From positions 3,884,501-3,948,500 of the forward strand of contig NZ_JAQOMR010000001.1 of assembly GCF_028401385.1 (NCBI RefSeq): DNA of 64,000 nt, read 5' to 3'. The position numbers and the translations under genes are program-made. Positions 1-9,183 of this stretch are shown one piece after another (position 1 is the first letter of the stretch; each line of letters begins with the position of its first letter). Below the pieces are notes generated by a model, which was not told where the DNA came from, did no database searches, and saw only the letters and a list, made by a program, of their open reading frames with translations. Source of the stretch: Marinicella algicola. Lineage in GTDB: Bacteria > Pseudomonadota > Gammaproteobacteria > Xanthomonadales > Marinicellaceae.

Positions 1-1374
1 CTCGGCATCATTTCCGATGCCCGCTACCGCTTCGAGCGCGGCGTGGATCCGGAATATATGGTGCCCGGCCTTGAGCGCACTACCGAGCTGGTGCTGGACA
101 TCTGCGGCGGTGCGGCCAGCGAAAAGACGGTCACGGGCTATCAGGCGCATCAGCCGAAGGTGATCGACTATCCGTTCTCCGAGGTGAAGCGCCTGACCGG
201 TCTGGAGGTTTCGGTGGATGAAAGCCGCGATATCCTGACACGGCTGGGTTTCGCGGTTGAAGGCAGCGGCGAGATGGTTTCCGTTTCGGTGCCCTCCTGG
301 CGGCCGGATGTGGACGGCAAGGCCGATCTCGTTGAAGAAGTCATGCGCATTCATGGCGTTGACAGCATCGAACCGGTGGCCCTGCCAAAGCTTGGCGCGG
401 TCAACGAAAAGATCCTGACCACGCTTCAGATCCGCTCGCGTTCCGCGCGGCGCGAGCTTGCCGCCCGTGGCATGATGGAAGCCGTCACCTGGTCGTTCAT
501 TCCCGAAGAGGCAGCAAAACTCTTCGGCGGCGGTGCGCCTCAGCTCAAGCTTTCCAACCCGATCGCCGCCGACATGTCGGATATGCGACCTTCGCTGCTG
601 CCGGGCCTTCTGGCAGCCGCCAGGCGCAATACCGCCATCGGCCATGGCGATGTCGCGCTGTTCGAGGTCGCCGCCACTTATGAGAATGACCGGCCGGAAG
701 GCCAGCGCCGGGTTGCCGGTGGCGTCCGCCGCGGCACGGCAACGCTTTCAGGCGCGGGCCGGATGTGGTCGAACGGCGAGACCGGTGCAGGCCGCGCCGT
801 CGGCGTTTTCGATGCCAAGGCCGATGCGCTGGCCGTGATCGAAGCCTGCGGTGTGCCGATGGGCAATGTCCAGGTCGTTGCCGGCGGGCCGGACTGGTAT
901 CATCCCGGCCGTTCCGGCACCATCAGGATGGGCCCGAAGATCGTGCTCGGTCATTTTGGTGAGTTCCATCCCAAAACTCTGGAGACGCTTGATGTCTCCG
1001 GCAAGCTTGCCGGCTTCGAGGTCTTCGTCGATGCCATGCCGGCGCCGAAGAAGAAGGCCACCCGCACCAAACCGGCGCTGACGCTTTCAGCCTTTCAGGC
1101 GGTCACACGCGACTTCGCCTTCGTGGTCGACAGCGATGTCGAGGCGGCGGCAATCGAGCGCGTGGCCGCCGGTGCCGATCGCAAGCTGATCACTGGTGTT
1201 ACCGTTTTCGACGTATTTTCAGGCGCTTCGCTTGGTGAGGGCAAGAAATCGGTCGCCATCGAGGTTTCGATTCAGCCCAGCGACCGCACGCTGACGGACG
1301 AGGATTTCGAGGCGCTGACAAAGAAGATCGTCGGCAATGTTGAAAAGACCACCGGCGGCGTTATCCGCGCCTGA
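1..1374 (+). CDS. pheT: Phenylalanyl-tRNA synthetase beta subunit, C-terminal part
   Basis: The reading frame is open from base 1 to a TGA at 1372-1374, so the true start lies upstream of the window. The first residues contain RFERGVDPE, a hallmark of the PheT core. The visible part of about 457 residues continues through the B5 domain and the catalytic-like domain that contacts the alpha subunit. It ends with the ferredoxin-fold anticodon-binding domain, which begins near [11 protein letters not shown] at about 1096. The beta subunit works with PheS in an alpha2-beta2 enzyme that charges tRNA-Phe, and it carries editing and tRNA-binding functions. A strong terminator follows directly. The identification is secure, but the N-terminal editing domain cannot be assessed. 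Confidence 0.97.
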   Translation, partial: LGIISDARYRFERGVDPEYMVPGLERTTELVLDICGGAASEKTVTGYQAHQPKVIDYPFSEVKRLTGLEVSVDESRDILTRLGFAVEGSGEMVSVSVPSWRPDVDGKADLVEEVMRIHGVDSIEPVALPKLGAVNEKILTTLQIRSRSARRELAARGMMEAVTWSFIPEEAAKLFGGGAPQLKLSNPIAADMSDMRPSLLPGLLAAARRNTAIGHGDVALFEVAATYENDRPEGQRRVAGGVRRGTATLSGAGRMWSNGETGAGRAVGVFDAKADALAVIEACGVPMGNVQVVAGGPDWYHPGRSGTIRMGPKIVLGHFGEFHPKTLETLDVSGKLAGFEVFVDAMPAPKKKATRTKPALTLSAFQAVTRDFAFVVDSDVEAAAIERVAAGADRKLITGVTVFDVFSGASLGEGKKSVAIEVSIQPSDRTLTDEDFEALTKKIVGNVEKTTGGVIRA

Positions 1375-1407
1375 GGTGCTGCGCATTCCGACTCGTATTT
1401 GTGACAT

Positions 1408-1432
1408 GGCCCGGTTTCGACCGGGCCGTTTT
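1408..1432 (+). terminator. Rho-independent terminator after pheT
   Basis: An 8-bp perfect stem, GGCCCGGT (1408-1415) and ACCGGGCC (1420-1427), closes on a TTCG tetraloop and is followed by GTTTTGG. It lies 34 bases after the pheT stop and separates pheT from the rhodanese promoter. Confidence 0.85.
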
Positions 1433-1496
1433 GGTTTGGTCAAACCCGCCCTTTTGTCCACCGGTTCATGAGGTTCAATTTTCCGCAAACTTTAAT

Positions 1497-1525
1497 TTCA
1501 TTGTTTCGTACATATGAAGTATAAT
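1497..1525 (+). promoter_or_regulatory. Predicted promoter of the rhodanese gene with shared operator-like spacer
   Basis: A sigma70-type arrangement is visible: TTCATT at 1497-1502, a 17-base spacer and TATAAT at 1520-1525, 40 bases before the rhodanese ATG. The stretch 1492-1516 matches 22 of 25 bases of the stretch that covers the promoter of the persulfide dioxygenase operon (minus strand, 51438-51414). In both, the shared bases run from the -35 box into the spacer, where a repressor could sit. The boxes are read directly; regulation by a shared factor is inferred. Confidence 0.6.
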
Positions 1526-1564
1526 TGGTCGAAGTTCGAACCGACCGATAAAAGGGAGACTGTC

Positions 1565-1939
1565 ATGAAAATCGAGGAACTGGAAAACGGCACGATCGAA
1601 ACCTGGACGCCGCGCGAGGTTTTTGAGGCGCTTGCGGCCCATGACATCGTTCTGATCGATGTCCGTACGCCTGCAGAATATGCCTTTGAGCATATCGAAG
1701 GGTCGCTGCTTTCTCCGATGGCCTTTACCGATCCCGCCAATTTTCCGACCCAGGATGGCAAGCGCATCGTCCTTCATTGCGGTTCCGGCGTGCGCTCGGG
1801 CCGCATCGCCGATATCTGCCTTGGCGCGGGTTTCGGCAAGATTGCGCATATGGAAGGTGGCTTCGGGGCTTGGAAAGCCGAAAAACTACCTTACATCGGT
1901 ACCGATATGGCCACCGGCGCACCGAAGCGCGCTTCTTGA
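1565..1939 (+). CDS. Single-domain rhodanese-like sulfurtransferase
   Basis: This 124-residue protein is one rhodanese domain. It has DVRTPAEYAFEHIEGS in the first half and the active-site loop HCGSGVRSG, in which Cys would carry the persulfide. The ATG at 1565 is chosen because AGGGAG lies just upstream; an in-frame ATG at 1514 falls inside the predicted promoter. The family moves sulfane sulfur between thiols, sulfite or cyanide. No signal peptide is visible, so it is probably cytoplasmic. Its promoter element is shared with the persulfide dioxygenase operon near 51 kb, which links it to sulfide or persulfide handling. It appears to be monocistronic. Confidence 0.88.
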   Translation: MKIEELENGTIETWTPREVFEALAAHDIVLIDVRTPAEYAFEHIEGSLLSPMAFTDPANFPTQDGKRIVLHCGSGVRSGRIADICLGAGFGKIAHMEGGFGAWKAEKLPYIGTDMATGAPKRAS

Positions 1940-2099
1940 AACACCGTCTCGCTTGCCGCTGGCCCCGGCCGCTTCTATAAGCGGAGGAAGGACGCAGGCT
2001 TTATGAAAGTCGGTTTCGGCTTTCAGCCCTGAGATTGCGTCATAACAATGAGATAGAACGGCGCAATTGTGCCGTTCGCGTCACCCGGAGATCAGGCCG

Positions 2100-2848
2100 A
2101 TGAGCAACGCCGCCAAGACGACAATCGACGACAGCCAGGTCGAGTGGTTCTCGAAAATGGCCGCGGAATGGTGGGATCCGACCGGCAAGTTCAAGCCGCT
2201 GCACAAGTTCAATCCGGTGCGTATCGCCTATATTCGCGAAAAGGCCTGTGCGCATTTTGCCCGCGACGCGCAATCGGCGCGGCCGCTTGCTGGCCTGAGG
2301 ATCCTCGATGTTGGCTGCGGTGGCGGGCTTCTGGCCGAGCCGCTGACGCGCATGGGCGCAAGCGTCACCGGCATCGATCCGGCGGAGAAAAACATCGGCA
2401 TTGCCACCACCCACGCTGTCGAATCCGGGCTTGAGATCGATTACCGTGCGACCACCGCCGAAGCGCTGGCGGAAGCCGGCGAGACCTTTGATATCGTGCT
2501 CAACATGGAAGTCGTCGAGCATGTCTCGGATGTCGATTTTTCCTGACAACCTGTGCCTCGCTGGTCAGGCCAGGCGGCATGATGTTCGTCGCCACCATCA
2601 ACCGTACGCTGAAGGCCGGTGCATTGGCGATTTTTGCGGCCGAGCGCGTGCTGCGCTGGCTGCCGCCCGGCACACATCAATATGAAAAGCTGGTGCGGCC
2701 GGAGGAAATCGAAACACCACTGAAGGCCGCCGGCATGGAAATCGTGGAGCGTCAGGGCGTGTTCTACAACATGCTCACCGATAGCTGGAACCGATCAGCG
2801 GACACTGACGTCAATTATATGGTGCTGACGACCAGGCCGGAAGCCTGA
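2100..2848 (+). CDS. ubiG: Ubiquinone biosynthesis O-methyltransferase (one frameshift)
   Basis: UbiG performs both O-methylation steps of ubiquinone synthesis with S-adenosylmethionine. Class I methyltransferase motif I is visible as ILDVGCGGG, followed by GIDPAEKNI. The first frame runs MSNAAKTT to HVSDVDF and then hits a stop at 2544. The protein resumes one frame over as [12 protein letters not shown] and ends at 2848 with VNYMVLTTR. Restoring one T to the T-run at 2537-2541 joins the two halves without loss and gives about 249 residues, the usual family size. I read this as a one-base sequence error. The start at 2100 follows the spacing CCGGAGATCAGGCCG. Confidence 0.9.
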
Positions 2849-2854
2849 GGCGCT

Positions 2855-3389
2855 CTAGCGGAACACTTCGTTGGGATAGACGCCCCAGAGGTCGTTCTGG
2901 TGCATGTATCCGGACACGCCCTTGACCTCGAGTTCGCACCATGTGCCGTCGCATCTCGTCCAGGTGAACGATGACACCGGGTTCTATATTGGCGATATCG
3001 CGGGCGGAATCGTCGGCGTTTGCCTTCAGGTCGAGATAATCGGGCGCATCAGAACCGTTGCCGCGCAGCCACGGTGCCACCATCGCATTGCGCACCGAGG
3101 ACAACACAGAGACATGCATCCAGCCTTCTGTACCGTCGGCATCACGAACCTGACGCCAGACGGCGTATTCCTCGATGATCTCGACGGGCAACCCGGGGCG
3201 TTGGTAGATCCATTTGGTGGCGTAGTTGAAGCCGGGACCAACGCGCATGCGGGCGCGATCCGGCTTGACGATGGCGAAGCGGGGAAGCGGCCCACCGGAC
3301 GCGCCGCGCCGTTCGCTCTGTGCCTGGACCGGCGAGACAACGGCGCAGACGACAAGCGCGCACAGGAACAGACTGACGATACGACGCAT
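2855..3389 (-). CDS. Secreted SH3 (SH3b) domain protein (one frameshift)
   Basis: The start MRRIVSLFLCALVV gives a signal peptide ending near VQA-Q, so the protein should be exported. An SH3b domain begins around residue 45 (ARMRVGPGFNYATKWIY). A second begins after the frameshift (WTRCDGTWCELEVKG) and ends NDLWGVYPNEVFR with TAG at 2855-2857. The break lies near 2977-2982, where the CCGGG run seems to hold one extra base. Bacterial SH3b proteins of this type often bind cell wall, but no enzyme domain is present and the exact role is unknown. The gene converges on ubiG, 6 bases away. The longer in-frame start at 3542 would bury the signal peptide and is rejected. Confidence 0.8.
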
Positions 3390-3562
3390 GGCAACCCTTT
3401 TTAGTCCGCCCGTCCAGGGGCCTCGCATGGCACGTTTCCGGTACAAGAACGGGTCCGGGCCTGCGTCCAAAAATGTTTTCGAACCGCAGCCATCCGCTTC
3501 AGGTGGAAATGAGCCTGCAATATGTGCATTATCGCCGGACATGTTTAATGAGCTGTTAACCG

Positions 3563-4568
3563 ATGACCCATCCGAAGAAACCAGAAGTCTTTGTCACGCG
3601 GAAACTGCCGGCGCCGGTCGAAGCCCGCATGCAGGAGTTGTTCTCGGTCGAGCTGAACCGCGACGACCGGCCGCTGACCCGCGATGAACTGGCTGCTGCC
3701 ATGAGCCGGGCCGATGTTCTGGTGCCGACGCTGACCGACCAGATCGACAAGGCGCTGATCGAAAAGGCCGGGCCACGGCTAAGCTGATCGCCAGCTTTTC
3801 CAACGGTATTGATAATGTCGACGTCAATGCTGCGGCGCAAAGGGCATCACCGTCACCAATACGCCCAATGTCCTGACCGAGGATACGGCCGATATGACCA
3901 TGGCGCTGGTGCTCGCCGTGCCGCGCAGGCTTGCTGAAGGCGCCCGTTTTCTTTCGGATGCGGAACCCGGCGCGTGGCAGGGCTGGGACCCGACATGGAT
4001 GCTTGGCCGGCGCATCTGGGGCAAGCGCATCGGCATTGTCGGCATGGGTCGTATCGGGACGGCGGTCGGCCGCAGGGCCAAGGCCTTCGGGCTTTCGGTC
4101 AATTACCACAATCGCGGTCGCATCAGCCCGGAGACCGAGGCCGAGCTTGAGGCAACCTATTGGGACAGCCTCGACCAGATGCTGGCCCGCGTCGATATTG
4201 TCTCGGTCAATTGCCCCTCGACACCGGCGACCTATCATCTGATTTCCGCCCGCCGTCTGCAGCTGATGCGGCCGGAGGCCTATATCGTCAACACTGCGCG
4301 CGGCGACGTGATTGATGAAGATGAGTTGATCAGATGCCTTGAGGAAGACCGGATCGCCGGCGCCGGGCTCGATGTTTTTGAAAACGAGCCGGAGATCAAT
4401 CCGCGTCTTCTGGCGTTGGCGAAAAAGGGCAAGGCCGTTCTGTTGCCGCATATGGGCTCGGCCACGCTCGAAAGCCGGATCGACATGGGCGACAAGGTGA
4501 TTATCAACATCCGCACCTTCTTCGACGGCCACCGTCCGCCCAATCGCGTGCTGCCGGGGCGGGATTGA
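3563..4568 (+). CDS. D-isomer 2-hydroxyacid dehydrogenase, glyoxylate/hydroxypyruvate reductase type (two frameshifts)
   Basis: The pieces MTHPKKPEVFVTRKL (from 3563), KLIASFSNGIDNVDV (3781) and GITVTNTPNVLTEDT (from about 3843) join into one protein of about 335 residues when one base is restored near 3778 and one near 3835. The NAD(P)-binding Rossmann motif is GIVGMGRIGTAVG. The catalytic Arg (NTARGDVID), Glu (DVFENEP) and His (LLPHMGSAT) of the family are all present. These enzymes reduce glyoxylate, hydroxypyruvate or related 2-keto acids. The substrate cannot be fixed from sequence. The small secreted protein gene at 4580 follows with no gap for a terminator, so co-transcription is likely. 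Confidence 0.88.
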
Positions 4569-4579
4569 GGCCGAAACCC

Positions 4580-4861
4580 GTGCGCAGTCTGCAAATCCCG
4601 CTGCTTGTCGTTTTTCTGGCTTATATCGGGATGCCCGTGTCCGCGGCATCACCCAAGCCAGTGCCGATGACGCCAGCTGTTTTGCCAATCGTACCGGCGG
4701 CCGGATGGACCTGCGGGCAGGCTTCAAGCTGTGCCGAAGCCGTGCGGCAATGGTGCAATGGCTATCGCCGCGCTGACGGCGACAGCGATGGAATACCCTG
4801 CGAAAATGTCTGCAGGTCAAGGGCTGAAGTCAATCGCATACGCGGCCAGATCGGCTGTTGA
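4580..4861 (+). CDS. Small secreted excalibur-type (calcium-binding-like) protein
   Basis: A GTG at 4580 gives a 93-residue protein; TTG at 4565 is an alternative start. The hydrophobic segment LQIPLLVVFLAYIG ends at VSA-ASP, a typical signal peptidase I site. The C-terminal half has paired cysteines, in WTCGQASSCAEA and WCNGY, then DGDSDGIPCENVC. This matches the excalibur domain, which resembles an EF-hand-like calcium loop and usually sits on exported proteins. No catalytic residues are visible. It starts 11 bases after the dehydrogenase stop and converges with the GDPD gene, with stop codons 4 bases apart. Function is unknown beyond export. Confidence 0.7.
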   Translation: MRSLQIPLLVVFLAYIGMPVSAASPKPVPMTPAVLPIVPAAGWTCGQASSCAEAVRQWCNGYRRADGDSDGIPCENVCRSRAEVNRIRGQIGC

Positions 4862-4865
4862 TAAA

Positions 4866-5699
4866 TTATCCGAGCGCCGCAAAAAGCCCGTCGGCGTCGT
4901 CGGTGGTGATCTGGTCGGCTTTCAGCGCCAGAAGCCGCTCGGTTCGCGCTAGACCCTCGGTATCGCTGCTCCTGATGGTCCAGGCGTCAACCGTTCTTCC
5001 GGCGGTGTGAAAAGCGGCGATCATGTCGAAACCGGCATCTGCAGCGGCAAACACCAGTTCGAAGTGGAGATAGAACATCCGTGCACCGGGTGCGGTGTCG
5101 AGTGCGGCGGCGACGAATTCGGCGTAGCGCCCGTTGGCCATCACCGTCTCCATCGCGCCGTCCAGGCAAGGGTCATAGCCCGTTGAAAGGCCGGGAGCGC
5201 TTTGCGACAATCGCCTGACGGCAGCCGCGTCCCCGCCTGAAAGGATCATGTGGCGCGCGACCGGGCGCACGGCTTCACCGAAGCGGGCAATGCTTTCCGG
5301 CGAAAAGGCGTCGAGGCCCGCCTTGAGGTCGAGCTGCAGGATGGCGGCATCATCAGCGCCGGTTTCCGCCACCAGCCGGGCTAGATCGTCAAACAGCATC
5401 ACGTTTTCGCCAGTGTCGCGGCCTTGCCGATCAAGCAGGCGGGCCGCCCGGACCTCATCGTCGCTTGCTGTGGCGACTGGGCCGATCCCGGTGGTTGAGT
5501 GTTCCAGCAGCGCGTCATGCAACACTGCCATCGACCCGTCTGCGGTGAGCTGCAGGTCGATTTCGCTGCTTGCCCCTGCCTTCAGGCCTTCGGCAATGCG
5601 TGCGCGTGAAAACGGCGTATCGGCGGGAAACCGCTTGCCGCAGTGCCATTTTAAAAGCGTTTTGTGGCCGTTCCGGGTGATCGCGATCGGGGCGGTCAT
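4866..5699 (-). CDS. Glycerophosphodiester phosphodiesterase family protein
   Basis: The protein has about 277 residues and starts MTAPIAITRNGHKTLLKWH. It then shows the GDPD pattern of acidic and histidine residues: EIDLQLTADG, VLHDALLEHSTTG, and later LQLDLK. The C-terminal half keeps the TIM-barrel rhythm, ending WTIRSSDTEG and LKADQITTDDADG. Members cleave glycerophosphodiesters to glycerol-3-phosphate and an alcohol. The opening histidine region is less canonical than in GlpQ (RNGHKT in place of the usual H-R-G), so the precise substrate is open. The start at 5699 is 4 bases after the prenyl synthase stop and has AGGAAC upstream, which indicates a two-gene operon. Confidence 0.8.
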   Translation of the reverse strand: MTAPIAITRNGHKTLLKWHCGKRFPADTPFSRARIAEGLKAGASSEIDLQLTADGSMAVLHDALLEHSTTGIGPVATASDDEVRAARLLDRQGRDTGENVMLFDDLARLVAETGADDAAILQLDLKAGLDAFSPESIARFGEAVRPVARHMILSGGDAAAVRRLSQSAPGLSTGYDPCLDGAMETVMANGRYAEFVAAALDTAPGARMFYLHFELVFAAADAGFDMIAAFHTAGRTVDAWTIRSSDTEGLARTERLLALKADQITTDDADGLFAALG

Positions 5700-5703
5700 G
5701 ATG

Positions 5704-6610
5704 TCAGTTCCTGCGCTGGGCGACAAAGCGCGCCGCTTCGACCAGCGTTTCGGCCTTCTCGTCGAAGGGCGACAGCAGCGTTTCGGCCTCGTGCACCAGT
5801 TCGCCGAGCCGGTTTTCGGCCCATTCAGGGCCATGAAGAGCGACCAGCGTGCCCTTGCCGCGTCCGGCATCCTTGCCTGTGGCCTTGCCCATTGTCTCGG
5901 CATCTGCCGTCAGGTCCAAAAGATCATCGGCTAGCTGGAATGCAAGGCCGACCACCGCGCCGTAGCGGTGAAGCCGCGCGCGTTCATCGTCGCCCGTACC
6001 GGCAATGATCGCACCGGCCTCAGCCCCGAAGCGGATCAGTGCGCCGGTCTTCATCGCCTGCAACATGACAATACCATCTTCGTCGGGTGACATTTTCTCG
6101 GCCGCCAGATCGAGCGCCTGCCCCCCACCATACCGCCAATGCCGGCCGCGCGTGAAAGGGCTGCGATCAGCTTCAGCCGCACACCAGGCTCAAGCGCGGT
6201 TGCGTCATCGGCAATTATATCGAAGGCCAGTGTCAGGAGACTGTCGCCGGCCAGAATGGCGCTGGCCTCGTCAAAGGCCTTGTGGACTGTCGGCCGGCCA
6301 CGCCTGAGGTCGTCATCGTCCATGGCTGGAAGATCGTCATGGATCAGCGAATAGCAATGGATACATTCGAGCGCGGCGGCCACTCTGAGTGCCGCGTCTT
6401 GCGGGCCTTCAAAAGCCTGGTGCTCTCGATCACGAGAAACGGACGGAAGCGTTTGCCGCCGTTCAACACACCGTGACGGATTGCCGCCATCAGCGTTGCC
6501 GGGCGTGCGGTCTCCCCGGCAAGCGGGTTTGGGCCAAGAAGCCCTTCAAGGCAGACTTCCACGCGGGCGCGGGCGTCATCAAGACGGTTGGAAAACATCA
6601 CGGCTGTCAT
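5704..6610 (-). CDS. ispA: Short-chain polyprenyl diphosphate synthase, farnesyl/geranylgeranyl type (two frameshifts)
   Basis: This trans-prenyltransferase condenses isopentenyl diphosphate with an allylic diphosphate. The first aspartate-rich motif ([10 protein letters not shown]) and the second ([10 protein letters not shown]) are both visible, as is GGKRFRP near the N terminus. Two one-base losses split it. One is at about 6414, where [12 protein letters not shown] should read through. The other is in the run of six C at 6121-6126, where a seventh C restores [14 protein letters not shown]. Restored length is about 302 residues, normal for IspA. Whether the product is C15 or C20 cannot be told from the motifs here. 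It is divergent from mtgA and leads the GDPD operon. Confidence 0.88.
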
Positions 6611-6733
6611 GCGTTTCTCTTGCCATGGCGCCGGGGCCCGTTCAAGCCGGAATGGTCAAGTCCGCTCCCTTCTTTTCAAGCTGGTCGTTTTCGCGCTATG
6701 GAGGGGCAAGTTTTCATGAGGATGAGTTGATAT

Positions 6734-7453
6734 ATGGGCGAGACGCCTGAATACGAGGAGGACGAAGCGCCGCGGAGGGGCTTTTTCCGGCGTTGGTTCC
6801 GCATCGTCGCGCTCGCTCTGGCCGCCATCGTCCTGCTGCCCTACCTGTTTTTGCCGCTCTATCGGCCGGCCTTTGTGCATCCTGTCTCGACGCCGATGCT
6901 GACGCGGATCCTGTCGGGCTATGACCGCCAATGGGTCGCCTTCAACGATATTGCGCCGGTTCTGGTGCAATCGGTGGTGATGTCGGAGGATGGGCAGTTC
7001 TGCAATCACTACGGCATCGACTGGCGCGAATACAAAGCCGTTATCGAGGATGCGCTGGCCGGCGAAGAAACGCGCGGCGCCAGCACCATTCCGATGCAGA
7101 CGGTCAAGAACCTGTTTCTCTGGAACAGCCGGTCCTATCTGCGAAAAGCGCTGGAATTGCCGCTGGCAGTCGCGGCCGACGCGTTCTGGTCGAAGCAGCG
7201 GCTGATGGAGATTTACCTCAACATTGCCCAGTGGGGGCCGGAAACCTTCGGGATCGAGGCCGCCGCGCGCGAACAGTTCGGGGTTTCCGCCTCTGAGCTT
7301 TCACGCCGTCAGGCAGCCCTTCTTGCTGTCTCGCTGCCGAACCCGACCGGCAGGCAGGCAACCGCCCCGAGCGCTCATATGAACCGGCTGGCTGACCGGG
7401 TGGAACGGCTTGCAGCGCGCTCCGGGGCTTATATTACCTGTCTTTATGACTGA
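6734..7453 (+). CDS. mtgA: Monofunctional biosynthetic peptidoglycan transglycosylase
   Basis: The protein has 239 residues. One transmembrane helix lies at about residues 22-42 after an Arg-rich cytoplasmic start, followed by a single GT51 domain. The catalytic glutamate motif [13 protein letters not shown], then [14 protein letters not shown], the RKALELPLA region and [10 protein letters not shown] correspond to conserved GT51 motifs 1 to 4. The enzyme polymerises lipid II into glycan strands at the periplasmic face of the inner membrane and has no transpeptidase domain. The ATG at 6734 has GAGGATGAG about 8 bases upstream. The gene is complete and undamaged. Confidence 0.95.
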   Translation: MGETPEYEEDEAPRRGFFRRWFRIVALALAAIVLLPYLFLPLYRPAFVHPVSTPMLTRILSGYDRQWVAFNDIAPVLVQSVVMSEDGQFCNHYGIDWREYKAVIEDALAGEETRGASTIPMQTVKNLFLWNSRSYLRKALELPLAVAADAFWSKQRLMEIYLNIAQWGPETFGIEAAAREQFGVSASELSRRQAALLAVSLPNPTGRQATAPSAHMNRLADRVERLAARSGAYITCLYD

Positions 7454-7533
7454 TATCCGATAAATCCATTGGCATGCGGCGGTCGTTTGAGGTTAACTCC
7501 CGCCGCGGATTGTCGATCTGAAAGGACGCACCA

Positions 7534-8181
7534 ATGAGCGATCTGACGCTCTACATCGGAAACAAGCGCTATTCGTCGTGGTCGCTGAGACCGTGGCTTG
7601 CCATGGAGGCGTCGGGCATACCGTTCAAGGAAGTGCTGATCCCGTTTGATTTCCCGGCGGGCAATCCGCGTTTCCGCGAGCTTTCCCCGGTTGGTACTGT
7701 GCCGGTGCTGCATCATGGCAATGCCCGGATCTGGGAGTCGATGGCAATTATCGAATATGTCGCTGAGCTTTATCCCGAAGCCCAGCTCTGGCCAGACGAC
7801 AGGATCGAGCGCGCCTCCGCGCGCGCGCTTGCTGCAGAAATGCACGCCGGTTTCCGGGCGTTGCGCGGCGCCTGCCCGATGAATTTCGGCCGCAAACCGG
7901 CGCCGTTTGCCGTCGATGACGCCGTCAGGGCTGATGTGGCTCGGATCGAGGCGATGTGGCGCGATGCGCTGGAAACCTCCGGTGGCCCCTTCCTTTTCGG
8001 CTCGTTCACGGCGGCCGACGCCATGTATGCGCCGGTTGTCAATCGCTTCGAGATCTATGAACTTGTCGACGCCACACCGACATGCGCCTATATGGATGCA
8101 GTGAAAAGCCTGCCTGCCTTCCAGCGCTGGCGCGATGGGGCGCTGGCTGAAAGTTGGGTCGTGCCCGAAGATGAGGTCTGA
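7534..8181 (+). CDS. Glutathione S-transferase family protein
   Basis: This 215-residue protein has an N-terminal thioredoxin-like domain (LYIGNKRYSSWSLRPWLAME), the glutathione-contacting cis-proline region GTVPVLHHG and the residues WESMAIIEYVAE. An all-helical C-terminal domain follows. YSSWS supplies serines at the place where catalytic Ser or Tyr sit in the family. The typical role is conjugation of, or reduction with, glutathione in the cytosol. The substrate is unknown. GAAAGGACG precedes the ATG. The next gene is rpmF, 164 bases away, so it is probably a single-gene unit. Confidence 0.9.
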   Translation: MSDLTLYIGNKRYSSWSLRPWLAMEASGIPFKEVLIPFDFPAGNPRFRELSPVGTVPVLHHGNARIWESMAIIEYVAELYPEAQLWPDDRIERASARALAAEMHAGFRALRGACPMNFGRKPAPFAVDDAVRADVARIEAMWRDALETSGGPFLFGSFTAADAMYAPVVNRFEIYELVDATPTCAYMDAVKSLPAFQRWRDGALAESWVVPEDEV

Positions 8182-8345
8182 GGCAGGACGAGATATCTTT
8201 TCGGCAAGACTCAAAAAGAGCCGGAGGGACTGGTCAAAGGGCCGGAAGACCTGTATAAGCGCGCCAAATTTCATGTATTTCAAGGCCGAAATCGCGGTGG
8301 TTATCCCCGCCGGTGACTGCGCCTTGCCGAAACTGGAGTAGTCCA

Positions 8346-8527
8346 ATGGCTGTACCGAAAGAAAAACGACCCCGTCCAAGCGCGGTATGCGCCGCTCTGC
8401 AGACGCTCTTAGCGCTCCGACTTATGTCGAAGACAAGAATTCCGGCGAGCTGCGCCGTCCGCACCATGTCGATCTGAAGACCGGCATGTATCGCGGCCGT
8501 CAGGTTCTGACGCCGAAGGAAGCCTGA
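8346..8527 (+). CDS. rpmF: 50S ribosomal protein L32 (one frameshift)
   Basis: The gene begins ATG GCT GTA CCG AAA (MAVPK) and then slips. Adding one base at about 8361-8364 restores [35 protein letters not shown] and [16 protein letters not shown], the whole of L32 in 60 residues. L32 is a small protein of the large ribosomal subunit. As read, the frame would give no L32, which is implausible for a chromosome with a single visible copy, so a sequencing error is the simplest reading. A terminator shared with phaR follows 20 bases after the stop. Confidence 0.9.
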
Positions 8528-8546
8528 TTGGCTTACCGCAGAACTT

Positions 8547-8576
8547 AAAAAGCCGTCCCTCGGGACGGCTTTTTGT
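8547..8576. terminator. Bidirectional terminator between rpmF and phaR
   Basis: AGCCGTCCC (8551-8559) pairs with GGGACGGCT (8562-8570). The stem is flanked by AAAA on the left and TTTTTG on the right, so it can end transcription from both converging genes. Confidence 0.85.
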
Positions 8577-8629
8577 TTGTGGTTTCTTCGCTCGGCGGTG
8601 TCTGAAAATGTCGATCAGCCACCAGGCGT

Positions 8630-9183
8630 TCAGAGATTGTCGATGCGATCCTGCAGGACCCTGAGCTGCTGACGCAGATCGTCCAGGTCGCCGGTGACCG
8701 CATGGACCGCCGGTCCGGTCTCATCATTGTCTTTGACGGGCGCGCGATAGCTGCTGGCACCAAGGGAGCGCGGCGGGCCGCTTCTTCCTTGCGGTAATAT
8801 TCCCGCTTCAGCGGGTTGTCGTAGAGCGCCTTGTCCATCTGCTCGCGCATATGGGCCTGCTGTTCGGAAAACGCCTTCATGGCATTGTCCAGAAAGCCGG
8901 GCAGCATGGCCTGCATCTGATCGCCGTAATAGCCGATGATCTCTCTCAGGAAGGAGACCGGCAGAATGCCCTGGCCGGATTTCGCTTCCTGTTCGAAGAT
9001 GATCTGGGTCAGCACCGTATGGGTGATGTCGTCGCCTGACTTGGCATCCTGAACGGTGAACTCCTCGCCCTGCTTCACCATTGTTGCCAGATCTTCGAGC
9101 GTCACATAGCTGCTCGTGCCGGTATTGTAGAGCCGGCGGTTGGCATATTTCTTGATCGCAGTCGGTCCGTTGCGTACGGGCAT
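8630..9183 (-). CDS. phaR: Polyhydroxyalkanoate synthesis repressor PhaR (one frameshift)
   Basis: The start MPVRNGPTAIKKYANRRLYN at 9183 has GGAGGAG upstream and opens the DNA-binding PHB accumulation domain (ANRRLYNTG, SYVTLEDL). A second conserved block follows (TQIIFEQEAKSGQGILPV and REIIGYYGDQMQ). After AARRAPL the frame is lost near 8780. The next frame gives SSYRAPVKDNDETGP and ends in a leucine-rich helix, DLDDLRQQLRVLQDRIDNL, with a stop at 8630-8632. Restored length is about 184 residues. PhaR represses phasin and PHA genes and is released by binding PHA granules. No PHA synthesis genes lie in this window. Confidence 0.88.
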
